Positions 22,698-33,116 of a stretch of DNA of 64,000 bases are shown piece by piece. A model generated the notes under the pieces. The model ran no database searches. It was not told the origin of the DNA and worked only from the letters and a program-made list of their open reading frames with translations. The position numbers and the translations under genes were made by a program. Location: assembly GCA_943737045.1 (NCBI GenBank), contig CALSFV010000293.1:186001-250000 (forward strand), in the 5' to 3' direction. Position 1 is the first letter of the stretch, and every line of letters starts with the position of its first letter. Origin of the DNA: Parapristionchus giblindavisi (lineage: Eukaryota > Nematoda > Chromadorea > Rhabditida > Diplogasteridae).

Positions 22698-23756
22698 TAT
22701 CGTACATCGAAAATTCATTGGATCATGAATCGCCAGAAGCACTCTGAGCCACTCTGGTGATTCAACGGCGATTATGGCCGAATGAGGCATTTTCGTGCTC
22801 TCTCTTTCTTTTCATTATTTTTCTTTCACTCTAATCTAGTTAGTCCGCGAGAATTGCATTTTTATATTGTGTTTTTTCACAAAATAATCATTTTTATTTA
22901 TTAATAAATCGTTCCGATGATATCACAGAACCGGAATCGGGAAATCGGTAGCCCCCCAAAATGTTTTCATCGGAACGACTTATTAATAAATAAACATGAT
23001 GATTTTGTGAATAACACAATATAAAAATGCGATTCTCGCGGACTAACTAGATTAGAGTGAAAGAATAATAATGAAAAGAAAGAGAGAGCACGAAAATGCC
23101 TCATTCGGCCATAATCGCCGTTGAATCACCAGAGTGGCTCAGAGTGCTTCTGGCGATTCATGATCCAATGAATTTTCGATGTACCATAGTAATTAACGTT
23201 CAAAAGTTTATTTTCATAATAACTAAATTCTTCGAAGTCCTGATTAAAAAGTGGTGGAAGCAAAAGTCGCTTGTATTCGCACAAAGAATCGATCGGTATC
23301 ACTCCCGAGTCCATAGGATGCTTGGGAACCGAAATAATTTTTTCGACCTACCGTACATTTTTTTCTTACAGTAACCTTCAGACACAAAATCAAACTTTCT
23401 CATATGCACGGCTGAGGTTGCCTGGTAGTGTACTATTTTATTCCACATCAAACAGAAAAATTTATTTTTCACTATGTCACCTCATATCTCCTTCTCATGT
23501 AAAGGTGTAGCAACGCCCGCCACTAGGAAAAATGTTTTGTCTCCGATTTCGATGAAAGTCGGTCAGTGGGTGTGGTTGGGGGTCATGAGAAGGCCTAGCC
23601 ACTTGATTTTGCCAAAATTGCAAATTATCGATTTTTTGTGATCTACCCTGAAAATGATCATAACTCGGTTCATTTTCATAGTTCAATGAGCTGAGAGGTG
23701 TCATTCGAACCGAATTCGAATGCTCTTCAAAAAGTTGTTTATGACTCGTTCGCTGC

Positions 23757-24846
23757 TAAGACGTCTTTAGGGCGAAAAACACGAACAATACCTTTTCTGA
23801 TCAAAAAGGTGAAGTTTTCTCGATATTTTTTTCTTCACCCCATCCGTTTTATTGCAAAAATTATGTCTTCAAACCACGTTGAATATCACTATCTAGTTCA
23901 TTGCCCGTATCTCTTGGCCCCCAGGGTCGATTACTAGATAGCTCACGGACTTAGTCGATTTTTGATCACATTCCGTTTTTTGATCGTATCTCACTTCAAA
24001 GTTGTCCAATTATCTTTTCAAAAAATTGAGATGATTCTCTGAAAAGGAGAATGAAAAGTTTACTTTTGTCCAAATTGTTATATCTAGCCGTTTCCGAGTT
24101 ATTAAAGGAAAACTGCTCAAATTTTGATTTTTTACAGCTTTCATGTGTTGAAAAGAGACCATATTGCATTTGAACGATAATAATAGTTTTTTTGTATTGC
24201 ATTTGTTAGTGAACTGCCCCTGAGGATGAAGTACAAGTGTACGAGAATGATCTGACCGTCTCCTGCGATATATGATTGGATGCATTCAGAGATGAAGACT
24301 TTGTTCTCGGACGACGCCCCGGAATTATCAATTACCCTCGTATTTCACCAGTGATGTTGATATCTGCACACTGTTTGCTCAATTATATTACAGTTTCTAT
24401 TGTGAAGTAAACATATTTGTCGAATTGATTGAATTTTGATAGGAAAAAAAGTCTTTTCGCATGAAAGCTGTAATAAATCAAAATTTGAGCAGTTTTCCTT
24501 TAATAACTCGGAAACGGCTCGATATAACAATTTGGACAACAGTAAACTTTTCAATCTCCTTTTCGAGAGAATCATTTCTATTTTTTGATAAGATAATTGG
24601 ACAACTTTGAAGTCAGATACGATCAAAAAACGGAATGTTATCAAAAATCTAAGTCCGTGAGCTATCTAGTAATCGACCCTTGGGGCCAATAGATACGGGC
24701 AATGAACTAGATAGTGATATTGAACGTGGTTTGAAGACATAATTTTTGCAATAAAACGGATGGGGTCAAGAAAAAAATTTCGAGAAAACTTCAACTTTTT
24801 GATTAAAAAAAAGTTGTTCGCGTTTTTCGCCCTAAAGAAGACTTAA
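23757..24846. repeat. 1.1-kb inverted repeat, intron 9 of gene B
   Basis: The left arm (23757 to about 24200) and right arm (about 24400-24846) mirror each other: GTCTTTAGGGCGAAAAAC on the left, GTTTTTCGCCCTAAAG-like on the right. The centre is near 24300. Confidence 0.7.
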
Positions 24847-25264
24847 AGGGAGAGTAACCCCCTTGAAAAAACAAAGTCCGGAAAATCAGTTTTGAATTCC
24901 CGCCAATCTAAAATTGGCGTCTTACAACGATAACTCTGCCACGACATACGATGTGTTGCCTGACATTGATTGAAAAATAATTTTGCATACTAGTTTTGCA
25001 TGTCACACCGATAATTTAGCTAGCTATATGCAAATCGCCATATACAGATCCAATCAAGCCTTATCTCACGCCTTATAATAGCACCTTCAACTGACACCCA
25101 TAGTCTAATGGTAAGTGTCCGGTTGAAGTAACGATCGAGCTGGTTCGAGTCCTGACCCTTGCTAATGATTTTTGTCATTATTTCCTATATCTGTGGCAGA
25201 GTTATCGCGTTGGGGAACAATTGCGGGAATTCAAACACTGAAAAGTAGAGGGGTTACTGTCCCT
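24847..25264. mobile_element. 418-bp TTAA-flanked element
   Basis: It begins AGGGAGAGTAACCCC and ends GGGGTTACTGTCCCT. TTAA lies on both sides (24843-24846, 25265-25268), as for piggyBac-type insertion. Sub-terminal inverted segments (CGATAACTCTGCCACGA and TGTGGCAGAGTTATCG) are also present. A tRNA-like sequence sits between them (25093-25158). Confidence 0.75.
25093..25158 (+). repeat. tRNA-like sequence (degenerate) inside the TTAA element
   Basis: TAGTCTAATGGTAAGTG resembles an A box and GGTTCGAGTCC is a near-perfect B box. Stems are poor. It may be a captured tRNA pseudogene or tRNA-derived module. Confidence 0.45.
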
Positions 25265-25268
25265 TTAA

Positions 25269-27476
25269 GAGACCGGCTCGGTAAGACTCGAGCATTTTGA
25301 CCCCCTGCCGGACATTCGCGAGGAATTTCGATCTGGCCCTCAATACTTTCACCATAGACACAGACCGGAGGGAGACAGATGAAAGTTATAGTGAAAATGT
25401 CCTTAGGCTCAAACTCGGCTCAAATATGTCACATTAAGTAAAAAATTGAAAAATTCATATCTTTTCAATCGCGATAGCTAGGACATTTATTTCTTTTATT
25501 AGTGAATAACATGTCATGCACACTTACAAACACTGCTGAACATTAATATCATATCGCTCTGAATATTTTTTTTCGTGTTTGATTTTCTGATTTTTTTCTG
25601 TCTACCCTCCTTGACGCACTAGGGCAAGTAACGACATAGTGCATATTGTAGCCCTGACGATTATGTACATGGTGGTCACATTCCCTTGGCCAGCCAACAT
25701 TTCGCAGGCATCGAGAATTGCGACCAAATGTGAGAAATCTGAAAATTGCAAAAATCGAAATTTAAATTTCTTGCAATTCGAAGGAGTAAGAATTAGTTTC
25801 ATAATGTCATTTTACTCGTAGTGATGCGCATACACAGGAAACATATACAAATAGACTCAGGCTACATTTTTAAAAAATTTAAAAAAAAAATTATTTTATT
25901 AATATTTTTTCAACTCCCAGATTGAGTCAACCGTCAAGGCAAGTTGATTCATAGGGCGGATGGTAGCTGATGCATGTACGCTTGCGAAAACAACTGCCAC
26001 GTGAAGAATCCTCGTTTCGCAGATCTCGATTGTTTTTTTAAAATTGTCAAACTTGAATATTTATATGTTTCTTTCATATAAATCGGTTGGAAGGTGGTGT
26101 ATGACAACCAAAGTTGTACCTTTGTTAGCAGTAGGAGTGTACGCTATTGTACTACCGTAATTGTCAGGAATCGCAAATTGATTTTTTTTCAGTCGACCCA
26201 TGATTTTCAGCCATGACCCCGGGTTCATGGTTGAGAATGGCTGAGGTCGAAAAATTCATGATGATCCAAATACTATGTGGCATTATATCAACAGTGGGCC
26301 AACTTTTATTTTTATAGATGCCATAACCCGAATTATACGTAATCTAGCTAACGTATCCTATACTAATGTAGTGAAATTCTCGGAAAATTCAGGTGCGTGC
26401 ATTACTATTACGGTAGTTCGGGTTACGGTATCCAGAAAAATAAAAGTTGGCCCACTGTTGATATAATGCCACATAGTATTTGGTCTGGGATCGTCATGAA
26501 TTTTTCAGCAATTCTCAACCATGAACCCGGGGTCATGGTTGAAAATCATGGGTCGACTGAAAAAAAAAATCAGTTCGCGATTACTGATGATTACGGTAGT
26601 ACAATAGCGTACACTCCTACTGATAACAAAGGTACAACTTTGGTTGTCATACGCCACCCTCCAACCGATTTATATGAAAGAAACATATAAATAATCAAGC
26701 TTGAAAATTTAAAAAATAATTTCGAGATCTGCGAAACGACGATTCCTGACGTGGCAGTTGTTTTCGCAAACGTACATGCATCAGCTACCATCCGCCCTAT
26801 GAATCAACTTGCCTTGACGGTTGACTCAATCTGGGAGTTGAAAAAACATTAATAAAATAATTATTTTTTTAATTTTTTTTAAAATGTAGCCTGAGTCTAT
26901 TTGTATATGTTTCCTGTGTATGCGCATCACTACTAGTAAAATGACATTATGAAACTAATTCTTACTCCTTCGAATTGCAAGAAATTTAATTTTCGATTTT
27001 TGCAATTTTCAGATTTCTCACATTTGGTTGCAATTCTCGATGACTGCGAAATGTTGGCTGGCCAAGGGAATGTGACCACCATGCACACAATCGTCAGGGC
27101 TACAATATGCACTATGTCGTTACTTGCCCTAGTGCGTCAACGAGGGTAGAAGGAAAAAAATCTGAAAATCAGACACGAAAAAACATGTTCAGAACAATAT
27201 GATATTAGTGCTCAGCTGTGTTTATAAGAGTGCATGACATGTTGTTCATCAATAAAAAGAAATTAAAGTCCTAGCTATCACGATTGAAAAGTTATGAATT
27301 TTTCAATTTTTTACTTTATGTGACATATTTGAGCCGGGTTTGAGCCTAAGGGCATTTTCACTATAACTTTCATCGGTCTCCCCCCGGTATGTGTCTATGA
27401 TGAAAGTATTGAGGGCCAGATCGAAATTCCTCGCGAATGTCCGGACCATGCTCGAGTCTTACCGAGCCGGTCTCTT
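25269..27476. repeat. 2.2-kb inverted repeat, intron 9 of gene B
   Basis: Arms of about 1 kb (25269 to about 26300, and about 26430-27476) pair almost end to end: GAGACCGGCTCGGTAAGACT on the left matches the inverted copy at the right end. The innermost CTATGTGGCATTATATCAAC pairs with its complement around 26340-26370. The 66-aa frame at 25602-25802 (minus) reappears at 26949-27149 (plus) purely from symmetry. Confidence 0.8.
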
Positions 27477-28469
27477 AACAGCGAACGGGTAATAAACAAC
27501 TTTTTTGAAGAGCATTCGAATACGGTTCGAATAACACCTGTCAGCTCATTGTTCGATGAAAATGAACCGAGTTATGAATATTTTCAGGGTAGATCACACA
27601 AATCGATAATTTGCAATTTTGGCAAAATCAAGTAGCTAGGCCTTCTCATAACCCCCAACCACACCCGAGGACCGTCTTTCATCGAAATCGGAGACAAAAA
27701 ATTTTCATAGTGGCAGGCAGGGCCAATTTTGCTACACTTTTACAGGAGACCCGTGATATGTGAGTTCCCTCAGACAGGCTCTCATATAATATAGCGCGCG
27801 GCGAAGGTCTGCCGGGTTAGAGAGAGGCAGCGGAGAGACAATCGAGAGGCGGGGCGAGATGTAGAAGGCTACATCTCGCCCGCCTCTCGATTGTGACTTC
27901 CATTCGTTAGCTCCGTTTGTCATTTTCTTATGCAAGTATAATACATTTTATACGCACAATATACTTATTACGCATTTTCGATGAAATGAGATCGTGAGAT
28001 TGGCTGTTAAATTTAGATAACCAAGCCTCATTTTGTGGTGTTCCTATTACATACGTTTTCGATGAAATGAGAGAAAATCTGAGAATTTCTCTAATACGTC
28101 ACACATGCAGGAAGGTCAAAGCTCCTTCTGGATTACTGATTATTTCATTCAATATGTTCCATTTCAGCCAGTCTTAGCGCTCGATGCAATGCAGTTCTCG
28201 ATTTGTTTTCTTTATAAGAACCCACCGTTTAAGGTCATTTAATCATTTTATAAACTATTTAAATCTGAAACATATCCGAAAAAAGACGATTTTTTCTGTA
28301 GTCATGTTCGAAATACAAACGAAAAAAAGTGAGAGAAAATGGATAGCAAAGAGTTTTTTGTTATTCTTTTTCGCAACTGCAGAAAGGGTCCAAAAGCAGA
28401 AAAAGAGCGGCACTAGTTCGGACGAGAACCGTTGGCTGAGAACTGTTGCTAATGATGATACATAATTCA

Positions 28470-29270
28470 ATATTAGCTATAGTACACAATATAACAGATA
28501 ACAGTGATTAAAGGCGAAAATGCAATCGAAACAACAAATAGTTAAAAAGAAATTAAATATATAGGATATTATATTATAAATATAATAAAATGGAAAAATG
28601 CTCAGGCATAAAATGACCACTCACAATGAGTTCTTACTCGAGAGATTTTTAAATATCCTTTTTTCGAAACTGCTTTCAAGCAACGCTAACAGACATATTT
28701 AAAAAGTCGACATTTCATAAGTGAATTATTGTTATTTTACATTTGACCATTGAAAATTAATCAAAAATCATTGATTACATAAAACAACGACGTATTATCA
28801 TCCTAGTTTCGCTCATCTTCAAATTCATTGTGTAATATTGACCAATTGACCTCCTTACGCTATTGGCCCAAGATTATCGGACAAACGATTGTTCTAGATT
28901 CATAAATTCTAATAATTGTCTTGCCTGTGTTGTTTACTGTATCGAATCTACTCTTTGTTCACAGTTTCATGTAGACCATCCCTCTCAAAATAAATAATAG
29001 CATTTTGATTAATTTTTAAAATTTTATATATTATAAAGACATGCTTATCTTCACAACAATATAATTTTTTTATTCATATTTTCGATAAGTTGTCCGCATT
29101 TTGCTCATAATGTAGAACCTGTTAGTAAGCAATTGGATAATATCCTGTCGATACTGTTACTGTTGATAAAAAGTACTGCTGTTGTACAGATGTATTAATT
29201 TTCACGACAATTATCGATTTTACGTCACTCTACTTTCGGCTTAATTTAATAACATAATTTATTGTTATAT
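28470..29270. other. Downstream region of gene B
   Basis: 28675-28865 is recognisably related to 44000-44165 downstream of gene C (ACAGACNTTTTT, ACCATTGAAANTTAAT, CATTGTGTAATATT). This suggests duplicated 3' flank or UTR. No gene is seen. Confidence 0.5.
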
Positions 29271-29430
29271 AGTTGATGAAGAAAGTGAAGAATACAATGA
29301 ATTGGAATACAACGAAGAAAGATGGCAAAAGATTTTAGCGTATGATATGGATGATACTTTTCTCTCTGATGTGAAACGAAAAAAAAATTGTTTAAAGTTA
29401 ACACTAGAAAGGAAATTCAAAAGTTTTTAG
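29271..29430 (+). other. Possible isolated exon (uncertain)
   Basis: After an AG (TATATAG) a frame of about 52 codons runs to TAG at 29428. It is acidic at first (DEESEEYNELEYNEERW), then basic (VKRKK). The composition looks more coding than its surroundings. A comparable acidic run ends at 44582, the same distance downstream of gene C. It might be an alternative last exon of receptor genes, but the splice phase does not fit this frame directly. It is weakly supported. Confidence 0.2.
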
Positions 29431-29680
29431 TGGAAAAATATTGATCTCAAAATTAAACGAAAATAGGGAATTGGCATACCATATAAATGAAATAATTAAC
29501 GTTGTTTTGCTTACGAAAACATGACAAAAATTAAAGTCAGTTCACGATTCCCGCTAAAAATGTGGCATCTATCGCACCCTGGAGATGAGCGTAGGGAGAG
29601 CGAAAATGTAGTCTGTAGTATGTAAGGAAGAAAAAGCAAAATAGGGATGATACAGTTGGGAGATGTTATTTTTGCTGATC

Positions 29681-29760
29681 CCTTATGGGAATCGAACCTT
29701 CTTGCCGACCAACCGATTGGGTGGGAGGTTGACCTGATATCCACTAGACCATGGGTCCCT
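29681..29760 (-). repeat. tRNA-like sequence (degenerate)
   Basis: On the minus strand, CATGGTCTAGTGGATATC resembles an A box and GGTTCGATTCCC a B box. It is longer than a standard tRNA and the stems do not close, so it is probably a pseudogene or SINE head. Confidence 0.45.
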
Positions 29761-30452
29761 ATTAATGGACATGTCAAAGGATCTACATATACTCACTCCC
29801 TCCCAAACTTATATACCGATATATGGCTCCGCCCATTTCTCATAGACCCCTTATATAAAACGATTCTGACCCCGCCCATTTAACTTCGCGGGCTTGGACA
29901 CCGCATTCAAACATTAGCACACCCAAATTATTTATTATTTGCTGAAAAATGCAGAAAGACTTGGAGTGAGCAGGAGCACGAAAATACTCCGAAGGAGCAC
30001 CCAGAATCAGCCTCAACGACGAACGAATTCGAGTCCAAAACGACGACCTCATCGACCTTCTGATGGAGTTTCGAAGTTGATTATGAGACGATTCTACCTG
30101 TAAAATGAGCAATTGTTAATGACTCAACGTTTGTCAACTATCTCGACATTTCGTGATGATTTTCCCGACATCTGCGCACATTCATAAGACCAATGATATT
30201 TGAGCATCTCAGTCTAAACACGGTACAATAATCTGCGCTATCTTCAAAATGATATGAAATTGAAGTGATATTGTTATCTGAAGAAGTGCTCTCAACCAAA
30301 TATAGAACATTCAGACAAAATTCGATCAAAATAAATTCAACAGCCTCGAAGCTGGGACAAAAGACGAAAGACGTTATTTTTTTTTCGAACACAATGCCAA
30401 ATCTTCCGCAAACAACATCGCCCAGTAATCACGAAATAAATATGCAACACTA

Positions 30453-30864
30453 ACAAGGGAAGCACAACTGGAAACGGAAACGATTCCAAAATTTACCTAT
30501 ACATGTATAGGCGTGTATAGGCATACCTATGTATAGGCGGATAGGGTTGAGGGGGAGATGTGAAAAAGTGGTTCGATATTTCTTTACCGATTTACGTTTA
30601 AAATATCCTACGAGTTCCCCAACTTCATTTTCATTGTTTTTCGTCATTTCCTAGCTTTAACATGAAAATAGAACATTTTGAAAGAAGAGAAAAAATTTTA
30701 GGCTAAAATTGGACGCGCGTGTTAAAATATATCGATTGAAAATATCGATTAGTAGATCAGCGGTGCAACTTTTGAAACCACTTCTGGACATCTCCCACGC
30801 AACCCTATCCACCTATATAAGTAAATTTCGGAATCGTTTCCGTTTCCAGTTGTGCTTCCCTTGT
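30453..30864. repeat. Inverted repeat with 48-bp arms
   Basis: ACAAGGGAAGCACAACTGGA at 30453 is mirrored at 30864. The arms run through GGAAACGGAAACGATTCC. The spacer is about 310 bp and contains the tandem CCTATACATGTATAGG motif. Confidence 0.65.
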
Positions 30865-31897
30865 AAACATAAGATATCAAACAAAAATATAATAATGACT
30901 TTGAATTGGTTGGGTGATGTCGTTATCAAACGACACGGTCATGACAACAAAGTCAGCGCAATTGGATGTTCGTACCTTTCAGGATGGAACATCACGGTAG
31001 ATAATCCGTGATTGGTTGACGTCGTCATCGATGTTCATCGAAGATGAAGAGGTTGTCGACAGTGCGAGAGACAGACAAATGACTGAATCCTGAAAATGAG
31101 CGATTTTGTAAAGATCAAAAATCAAATATTAAGGGCGACAGGTAGGATAGCAAAAATAAAAGAAACACAACAACTAGAAATGAATGGGACATTGGCAAGA
31201 GGTGTGGAGTATTATATGCAAATGGAAATACAATGGATAGAGAAACCAAAGGACGATATGCAAATTTACAAAGAGAGACGAAATATCGATTGTCGCGAAT
31301 ATAGTTGATCGATAATCATATGAGAGAAATTGAGGCAGACAGATAGATTCGAAGTGGAGTCTATAGAATGAGACATTTGGAACAACTTTCGACCGAAATA
31401 TCTGGAATAAAAAGCAGCAGGTAATGTTGCAGAAAAGGCGGGAACGAGAGTGAAGGGAAACACAGATAGTATATATAAACAATAACAATATCGATTGGTA
31501 TATCTACGTGAAGACTCGGCGTCTCTTCCCTCCATTGTTTCAATATTCCTCATTCTCTCGTACTCTGTCTTCACTCTCTCATTTCTGTACACTCTCTACA
31601 CTGATCGAAGAAGTTATTAGAGGGATAAGTACAAAATTTGAACTGGTAAAGAAAAGCAGAACATGATGAAACAGACACATGTAGAGGCGAAAGACAAATG
31701 ATATGGTTGAGATCAAAGATAAACTTGGGAATGAGACATACCAGAAGAGGCGACAAGATGGATCAGACGACCGATGACTACAAATGAATGAGACAAAAAT
31801 ATAGAAGACGTCAAACACTAGCACACCCAAAATCTTATCACAAAGGACCCATCATGTGCAAATATGAATACAATGAATGAATGGCTAGTAGTGTTGT

Positions 31898-32045
31898 TTA
31901 GTCGAATGTATTCTGCGAATATTTTCGCTCGAATAAAATTTAGCTTTTTAGTCGACCGGTTGTTTTAGTCTCGACTAAAAATGGCATTTTATTCGAGACT
32001 AAAATTTAGTCGAGAATAAATTTGCATTTAGTCGAGAATAAAAGT
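31898..32045. repeat. Cluster of TTTAGTCGAGA motifs
   Basis: TTTAGTCGA or its complement TCGACTAAA occurs about seven times within 150 bp, in both orientations, separated by AATAAA-type spacers. Confidence 0.6.
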
Positions 32046-32316
32046 GTTCAAAATGAGAAAAAATGGCGATCGATGACTTCGGAATCATAACTTAGACACT
32101 GATCATTAAAGATCCAGACTTTTATCACCATTGCCTTGTAACATTGACTTTGAAATCGATGGTTTGGATACCATTGGAATACGCAAGATCACTCTCAATA
32201 CTTTTATTTTGGATATTATGCTAAGTTGTGCTTCAGCTAATTTGGGTAAGCGTTTTCTAACGAGCGCGCGCTCGCCTCCTGGAATAGGCTTCGAGTTATA
32301 CAATAAGCCGTTGCTT

Positions 32317-32389
32317 GACTAGATGGCGCAGTGGTAAGCGTCCTCCACTGTTAAGCGGAAGGTAGGTGGTTCGGGTCCCAGTTCTTCCC
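32317..32389 (+). repeat. tRNA-like sequence (Asn-GTT-like, degenerate)
   Basis: GATGGCGCAGTGGTAAGCG is an excellent A box and GGTTCGGGTCCC a good B box. The anticodon region shows CTGTTAA (GTT). The anticodon stem has mismatches and the acceptor ends do not pair, so it is probably a pseudogene. Confidence 0.5.
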
Positions 32390-33116
32390 TGATCTTTTGC
32401 CGGTTTGGATCTTAAATGATAGTCAGCCGAATTACGTTTTCATTTAAGCTGAACGCTCAACTAGAATATAAGCAACCGAGATAGCTTGCATTCTAGCTGA
32501 ACTCTACTTGAGTGTATCGAGATAGCAGAGGCCATGCTTGTATTTAAGTAACTTTTGGCTCAGTGCATTCTCCCCTTCAAAGACGTCATCTTCCATCTCC
32601 GATTCCTACTCCGACTCGTTTCTTCTCCTGTTGCAAGTGTTTATCGTAGTGGAAGAACTGCTCGATCGAGGAATGAGGTGACCAGTGATTTGTACGTTAA
32701 AGATACTTTCGCCGGAGTTCTCCGCTTGAGGTGAAATCAAAAGACCAAAGACTAAAGAACAAAAGAGTAGTTTATTCAGATGCACTCTCACACAAAAATA
32801 CAAACAAATACACACAAGACAATAATCAAACAACCTAACTCTACAACGACATGAGTCCCAGATTGAAGATAATACAACGAAAGACACGACATCAATATAC
32901 AATTATGGAAATGAACTAAAGACAAATAACAATGCAAATTAAATAATACTAATCCTAGACAATGAAATGTAAATATAATATAATTATAATAATGAGACAT
33001 AAGAACACATAGTACATCAAAAGGTCAAGGATCAATAGGGAGGCTCTAGGGCTGGGTATCCCACCCTAACAGATTCAACAATATATTCAGGAAACAGGGA
33101 AACCAGTTCAGAACAT

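Larger units (their letters stand above)
21248..27773. mobile_element. 6.5-kb composite of nested foldbacks filling intron 9 of gene B
   Basis: The outermost ends (TCTGAGGGAAC near 21248; GTTCCCTCAGA near 27765) are inverted. Inside are at least six inverted-repeat units, some inside others: 21275-23483 (outer arms ~300 bp), 21575-22697 (arms ~390-420 bp), 22728-23162, 23500-27750 (outer arms ~250 bp) enclosing 23757-24846 and 25269-27476. A TTAA element lies at 24847-25264. No transposase or other convincing coding frame is present. Which unit moved as an element is clear only for some. Confidence 0.7.
17687..28460 (+). pseudogene. Receptor gene B: 7TM chemoreceptor with no recognisable exon 1 or final exon
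   Basis: Exons matching genes A and C: 17687-17804, 18639-18764, 19169-19287, 19362-19467, 19789-19873, 19984-20075, 20376-20450, 20962-21078, 28168-28233. These give about 301 aa with all phases conserved and no internal stop. Exon 1 (the MESNS...DISMT segment of A and C) is not found upstream; the 1.07-kb repeats and recombinase lie where it should be. An ATG at 17613 reads straight into exon 2 and would supply 25 alternative residues, so a rescued start is possible. The last exon (VxRRRL...) is also not found: reading past 28233 gives a stop within three codons. The 28411-28460 stretch resembles a LINE tail motif. Intron 9 is 7.1 kb of foldbacks. It may be a recent pseudogene, or functional with altered ends. 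Confidence 0.72.
30865..33116. other. Intergenic; no gene supported
   Basis: 31080-31800 is purine-rich on the plus strand and gives frames on both strands that overlap one another; none looks like a protein I know. A repeated TTTAGTCGAGAATAAA-like motif lies at 31898-32045, and a tRNA-like sequence at 32317-32389. Confidence 0.35.

Noticed and set aside
31174..31592. Overlapping 100-aa frames on the minus strand
   Set aside because: Composition follows a purine-rich plus strand; several frames are open at once and none has recognisable motifs.
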